Origin: Neurospora crassa OR74A
Taxonomy: Eukaryota; Ascomycota; Sordariomycetes; Sordariales; Sordariaceae
Assembly: GCF_000182925.2 (NCBI RefSeq)
Contig: NC_026506.1
Location: 1,798,001-1,862,000 of the forward strand
Direction of reading: 5' to 3'
Length of the DNA: 64,000 nt
Made by a program: the position numbers and the translations under genes. Below the pieces are notes generated by a model. It saw only the letters and a program-made list of their open reading frames with translations, was not told where the DNA came from and searched no databases. Below, piece after piece: positions 58,820 through 64,000 of this stretch. Each line of letters starts with the position of its first letter. Within the stretch, counting starts at the first letter, position 1.

Positions 58820-60800
58820 ATAACGGTTAACTCTATTTAATTATTTGCTTTTTAGTTAAGTATTTCATAGCCGAATATAATTATAATATTTATAATAAAG
58901 AATTCCTTATAGTAGTCAAAGTATTGGAAGAATAGCGACCTAAGTTTGAAGGTGCAACCCGACCCTTCGAGATTATTACGGATTATAAGAACTTAGAGAT
59001 GTTTAGTACTACGAAAAAGCTTATACTTAAGTATATACGTTAATTAGAATTTCTATTACAATTTAACTTTATAATTAAATGTAAATTTAATTCCGTTAAT
59101 ATACGGCCGGATATATTGAATAAAAAACCGGAATATATTCCTAAGGATGCTTCGGACGATAGGCTATAGGTTAGAAAAAAGCTATTAATTAACCCTAATC
59201 ACTTCAACGAATTATTCAATAAAGAAAATAAATTCTATATTAATATTATATTAGATATAGGGAAACTACTCATTATATATACATTTAAGGGCGAGGGTAA
59301 GGACGATAAAACTAATTTAATAATTTATATTGATAACTTAATATTAAGGTCCTACGGCATGTCTATAATAATAGCCGATATTATAATAACTATTAAAGAA
59401 GGTAAATAATAGCTAAAGTATTTAAAGAAGGTTTTACGAATCCCCTTTACAGAGTACTACCTTATTAATAATAAAATAATATTTAAGGATTAAATTATAA
59501 TACTCCTTAATAATAATAAAACCTAGTTAGAATTAATTTATAGGACCTACGCCTTAGTATTCAATAGTTACCTAGGAAGGGACAAAATACTTAATGTAAT
59601 AAATCGAATATATTAGTAGCCAGGCCTAATTATAGTAATTAACACTTACTATAGGGGTTGCCTTTCGTACTTAAAGACCAAACTATTACGGTCAGCGCTG
59701 ATAGGTTTTTTAAAGCTATTATCACTACCCTATACTCCGTAGCGAAATATTTCTGTAAATTACGTTATACTATTATTTAAATCGATAAGGAATAGGAAGG
59801 GGGCGGCTTATTAATATGTTACTATAGTAGTTGATAAATTAACGAAGATGAGGTATTTTATCCCTTACGAAGGTTTGTTATCCGAAGAGCTAGTAGAAAA
59901 GTTTATTAACTATATTTATACTCTATACGGTCTACCGGATACTATCGTATTAGATAAGGGAACATAATTCGTATCTGTATTCCAATAGCAATTCTCCGAT
60001 AGACTAGGTATTAAATTAAAACTATTAATACTATACTATGAAAAAATAAATAATTAAATAAAGAGGATTGATATAAAGATAGAGCAATACCTTCCAACCT
60101 TTATTAATTAGGCCCAAAACAATTAAATAAACTAATTAGCGCTAGCTGAATTCTAAGATAATAATTTCTAATCGGTAATTTTAAGAGTATCGCTATTTTT
60201 CGCTAATTATAAATTTCATCCGCAAATAAATATTAAACCCTTAAAGCTACTACCGCTAAATGCATTACTAAAGCAATAGTAATAGATATTTAAGGCTAAT
60301 AAAATTGTAGAACGCTTTAAGGCAATCTAGGATAAATTAATTATATTATTAAAGTAAACTTAAGACCGGTATAAAGTAGTAACTAATATAAGAAGAATAG
60401 ACACGCCCAAGTATAAATTAAATAATATAGTTATATTTAATATAGAAAACCATACTATAAATCGGCCGGTAGTAAAATTATTACTAAAATTTGAGGGTCC
60501 CTTCTGTATAATAAAAGTAGACTTTTATTTACTAGAATTATCTCTACTAATAAATATAAAAGTAACTTATATAATTAGTATCTCAAAAGTTAAACCTTAT
60601 ATAGAAGGTTTATTAGGGTAATTTAATCTAATAATAAATATTAAAACTAATAAAGGGATAATTATTATTAGAACCAATAACTTTATTAAGGAAAGACGTT
60701 GGGAATTCAAAATATTATGAAACTATTAAAAGGTAGGGAGTAATTAGTATTATTAAATATAGTAAATTTATTACCCCCTTAATTAGCAATCGGCGGTAGA
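58820..60800 (+). mobile_element. Ty3/gypsy chromovirus 3' half, moderately RIP-mutated
   Basis: This is the best-preserved retroelement here. RNase H is at about 58,870-59,110 (RPKFEGATRPFEIITDYKNL, then PDILNKKPEYIPKDASDDRL). Integrase is at about 59,540-60,250 (DKLTKMRYFIPYEG, LYGLPDTIVLDKGT, the core around its second catalytic Asp), and the post-integrase block is at about 60,470-60,620 (KFEGPFCIIKVDFYLLEL, ISKVKPYIEG). The start of a chromodomain is at about 60,690-60,750 (ERRWEFKIL). Several hundred bases at a time lack stops, yet TAG and TAA still replace Trp and Gln. No reverse transcriptase is recognisable upstream. Confidence 0.8.
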
Positions 60801-61699
60801 TTTGGAGGGTTATAACGAATTAGTTTAAGAGCTTTAGAATACTCGCCCACAATTAGGCCCTCTTCACCCAATTTTCAGAAAAGAATTTAAAGTATAGTAA
60901 AAGGTAAGGAACTCCCTATCCGAGAGCCCTTAAACGTCCCCTAATAATATACTAGCGCTGCTAGGGCAATTATTACTAGAACCGACCTCAAACTAACTGG
61001 TACAACGTAGTATAAAATTAAAAAGTAAATAATAAGAATTAAAAAAATTAGGGTAGTAGAAGCTCTAAAAAAGGAGTTTAATTCGACTTATTCTATATAC
61101 TTTAGTTAAATACCTTATAATATACCCTTTTATAAAACAACCGTTAACGGCACCGAAAGATGGTACATTTTATAATAGTCTTACGTCTTCAATTCCCTGG
61201 AATAGCCCTATGCAATTAATACTAAAGATTGGAAAGTAAGAAGGATTTAAGAATATTAGTAATATAATAATTAAACGTTTACAAAGAAAAATAAATTATA
61301 AATGAAGAATTAAATATACGAACTCTCTAATACTTATACTAATAATAGCTACAGGCGTCCTACATAAACTACTATACTATAAGCGTCCCTATAATACCCC
61401 TAATAGGGCTAATAATAGTAAAAATTATTAAAGTCCTCTATATACGTTAATTAAACTAATTTTTAGCGTATAAATAGATTATTAAAGGTAATAATAACTC
61501 TTATAGCGGAAGGGTCGGATTTAGTAATATTTTAATTAGTATTCTACCCCCAAGCGGGAATTAAAATACCAGCGGACGCTAAGCAGCTTCCCGTTTTAAT
61601 AAAATTTTTACTAATACTTTGTTAAATATAATTATAAGAAGGTTGGGAAGGCCCACTTTATTAATAATAACGGATTTTTCGAAGGGAACTTTATTTTAG

Positions 61700-61940
61700 A
61701 GGAGGGTAGTATTACAGGCATTACAACTATATTCCTATATATAAATAAATACTATATTATAATAATATAGCCAACTTACAATTATCTAAGTATAGTATAG
61801 TAGTTACGTACATACGTACTGTAGCCCGTGTACTCGGGCCCACAGCGTGCCCTACATAGTTCTCGTGCGCGTACAGGATTCTCTTCCTGTTCCTCGCACA
61901 ACAATCAAAGTCTTAGCTTAGTGCTTGCTCGCGCCCCGTA
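61700..61940 (+). repeat. Possible 3' LTR of the preceding chromovirus
   Basis: A purine-rich AGAGGAGGG tract (about 61,698-61,706) is followed by TAGTATTACAGGCATTACAA and, farther on, a GC-richer, less mutated stretch (TGTAGCCCGTGTACTCGGGC, about 61,820). It ends near 61,940. The position after the chromovirus fits a 3' LTR, but no second copy is present in the window to prove it. Confidence 0.35.
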
Positions 61941-62677
61941 ATAAAAACAAGTAACCTTTAAAAAAAGTAATAATAATAATAACCATTAAGTTACAAGGTC
62001 AACTAGTTTCTTGAATATATAGTTGAATGTTTCCTCCTATATTACCTGCTTCCCCCCCCACCCCCTCCTCCCTACCAAAAAAAAAAAAAAAGAAAAAGAA
62101 AAAAAAAGAAAAAAGAATTTTTTTTTTAAAAAAAGTGCGCTTTCAGAAATCTCGCTTCTAACCCTAACCCTCTCAGTGGGCTTCAGGGTTAGAGGAATCA
62201 GTCATTTTTCAGACTTAGTCATTTTTCGGAATTAGTTATTTTTCGGATTTAGTTACTTCTAGGCTACGGTCGCAATTAAAATCTTCATTTTCAACTTCTT
62301 TTACATTGTTCTCAACGACCAATGCCTACACTAGGGTACAACCGGTGTTAAAATGACCGCCTTTTTCTTTTCGTCATTCTAGCACCAGGTGTATTTTAAT
62401 GTACGCGACGGTCGCGGAGTAATCTCTATTGCAAAAGAAAAAGTGGCTTTTTTGCTCTGCTATTTAAACTGTGTCCTGCTTGGTGCTAAGTTTTCCTATT
62501 TGGGACTACCAAGACAGGTAATTTTCTGCATTCTAGCCTATTATAGACAGATACGCCGCGCCTTCCTCGCTTGCGTTGGTGGGCCTATGGACCACGACCT
62601 TTGGTACGGATCTTCCATATCACCTTTTGGCCTACAACAACGCTGGAGCTCTGAGGCATGGGCGTCTCAATAAATAG
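61941..62677. other. Block of near-normal composition with simple repeats
   Basis: It contains a polypurine run (about 62,078-62,136), a telomere-like CTAACCCTAACCC (62,158-62,170) facing CAGGGTTAG (62,184-62,192), and three perfect-period 17-bp units (62,200-62,250, AGTCATTTTTCGGAATT type). A 94-codon frame at 62,389-62,673 has GTG and no ATG at its start and no recognised domain, so I do not call it a gene. Trailing sequence (62,580-62,670) is little mutated. Confidence 0.5.
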
Positions 62678-63159
62678 AAAGAGGGTCTTTATACTATTAT
62701 AAGTAAAAATAAATTTATAAATTTAAGGAGTAAAGGGATAGGATGGAGGTAATTATAAATAGAGTAAGGAAATAGAAAAGTATGGAAATTAAATAAGGAA
62801 ATAAGGTAGGGAAGTAGAAAGAAGATAAAAAAAAGAACAATAAGGGGTAAAATAGAAAAGCGACGAGGGAGGCGATACCCTAAGTCTAATCCTACTTTCA
62901 TTATTCTTATTATTTCAATAATAGAATAATATAGCAGTAGGAGAAACAAAATTAATTCATTGTAGCAGTAGGGGAGAATTATTATAATTGTAAGTAAAGT
63001 AGGAGCGGTGTAAAAATCAACAATTGAAATAAAGCTAGGGGTTTTTATCCGACGGTGTTTAATGCCGTACAGTTTTCCCCTCTAGAGAATTGGAGAAGGA
63101 CCTTATACTAATATAGCTCTATAGTTATATAGAATAGGGAATAAGATTATTATTATTAT
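62678..63159 (+). mobile_element. 5'-truncated LINE insertion, 3' end only
   Basis: About 480 bp match the 3' untranslated ends of LINE copies 1 and 2 (starting AGGGTCTTTATACTATTATA, including the GACGGTGTTTAATGCCGT hairpin at 63,052-63,068, the TTTTCCCCTC block and the final ATT repeats at 63,146-63,159). Severe 5' truncation is the usual fate of LINE insertions. Confidence 0.8.
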
Positions 63160-64000
63160 GGAGTAGGGTACTAAACTAATACAATTTAATTAAATTATAC
63201 CTAATTTAGTACTATAGTTAGGGTACGCCTAATGCTACGGTTGGATGTACGCTGGCTGCCTGCTATTGGTGGGCGGTCCGCGGGAAGTGGGACCCACCCC
63301 TGTAAATTAGGGTAGATCCTTGACTAGACTAGGGATTCTTATATAAAAGGATCCCTAATTAGGCCAGCCAATGGCTGCAAAACTTCCTCCTACATCTCGC
63401 TTTCTTACTCCCATATTATTAATTTATATTTAAGATATTTAAAGTTCTAAGCAAACCTAGCGAACTGTAATATAAGCTAAGGTTGGCTCAATTAGGGTAA
63501 TACTTATTAATAATCTTAAAATAGGGTTAATAAGAATAATATTGATTATTCGATTAGAGTAATTACCTACACTACAGTTGTACGAGCCCGTCAGTTGGGA
63601 GGTTACTATATTAGCTATTTACATTACGGTTAGTTAGGGAAATATATTGAAAAATGGAAGATTAACCTATACCGTCGATAAAATAATAGTACTTTATTAA
63701 CTTAGTAATAACTAGCAGTGTACAATATAGTAGTTTGATTAAGGGTAACGAAGGTATATAAGTTAGTAGAGAAGGTAATATAATAAGGTATATATTAGAA
63801 TAGCTACTAAGTTAGATTGAGATACCTAGTATAGTACGAGGGTAGCTAGTACAACCCCCAGATGGGTATAATAGTTTGAAATTTGGGAGCTTAGCGGGCG
63901 CGGTACAAGCGAGACTAGTACGGGTCGGTCGGGGTTGTGTAGGGTTAGGGTTGGGTGTGGGAAAAAAGGTAGATCCACGTGCGGACAGAGTTTTATCTAC
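63160..64000. other. Mixed AT-rich and near-normal DNA at the window end
   Basis: About 63,230-63,410 is near-normal in composition and contains TTATATAAAAGG inside an imperfect palindrome TAGGGATTC...GGATCCCTA (about 63,329-63,355), reminiscent of an LTR promoter. The last 130 bases are GC-richer, with TAGGGTTAGGGTTGGG (63,940-63,955). No coding sequence is recognised. Confidence 0.4.

Noticed and set aside
62389-62673. 94-codon frame as a real gene
   Set aside because: It starts with GTG, has no ATG near its start and no known motif. I kept it as an observation only.
1-64000. CRISPR array, bacterial operon, tRNA or rRNA genes
   Set aside because: No regularly spaced repeat-spacer pattern and no recognisable tRNA or rRNA sequence was seen; the gene structures are those of a filamentous fungus.

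Overview
The window looks like a piece of a filamentous ascomycete chromosome, most likely a Neurospora or close Sordariales relative. Three things point there: compact intron-containing genes whose products resemble Neurospora-type proteins (ATP-dependent PEPCK, SEC3, BUD22, centrin); short introns with GTANGT/GTRAGY donors and CTAAC/CTGAC branch sites; and flanks that carry the signature of repeat-induced point mutation (RIP). In the flanks CA and TG dinucleotides are scarce, TA is abundant, and premature stops sit where Trp (TGG) and Gln (CAA/CAG) codons are expected.

Layout. (1) 1-25,640: AT-rich RIP-degraded mobile DNA. It holds a Ty3/gypsy chromovirus relic (about 950-4,210), low-complexity and tandem repeats with three 100-N gaps (4,260-6,735), an LTR-bounded chromovirus (6,736-15,067), a further chromovirus (15,071-19,560), a minus-strand coiled-coil relic (19,730-21,150), and a DDE (IS630/Tc1-mariner type) DNA transposon relic (21,641-23,915) with an unrecognised AT-rich tail. 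(2) 25,640-45,610: a sharply bounded island of ordinary genes of about 20 kb: PEPCK (+), a small gag-like gene (-), a doubtful hypothetical gene (-), a DUF6604 gene (-), centrin/CDC31 (-), BUD22 (+) and exocyst SEC3 (+). (3) 45,610-64,000: more RIP-degraded mobile DNA: a second copy of the DDE element in the same orientation (45,777-48,072), two large Tad-like LINE copies (49,127-52,436 and about 52,740-57,590), a 540-bp miniature inverted-repeat element inserted in the second LINE (54,499-55,038), a better-preserved chromovirus 3' half (58,820-60,800), a less-mutated block, and a third LINE 3' end (62,678-63,159).

The genes of the island are housekeeping genes and do not form one pathway: gluconeogenesis (PEPCK), spindle-pole/nuclear-pore calcium protein (centrin), 18S rRNA maturation (BUD22) and polarised exocytosis (SEC3). 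Centrin and BUD22 share a 673-bp divergent promoter region. PEPCK and the gag-like gene converge.

The most interesting structural points are an inverted duplication of about 70 bp at the two edges of the gene island, the same-orientation DDE elements that bracket it, a young-looking MITE with 46-bp perfect terminal inverted repeats and an 8-bp target duplication inside a RIP-killed LINE, and a short gag-like gene that is intact although every other retroelement sequence here is destroyed. I did not find a convincing new multi-gene system.
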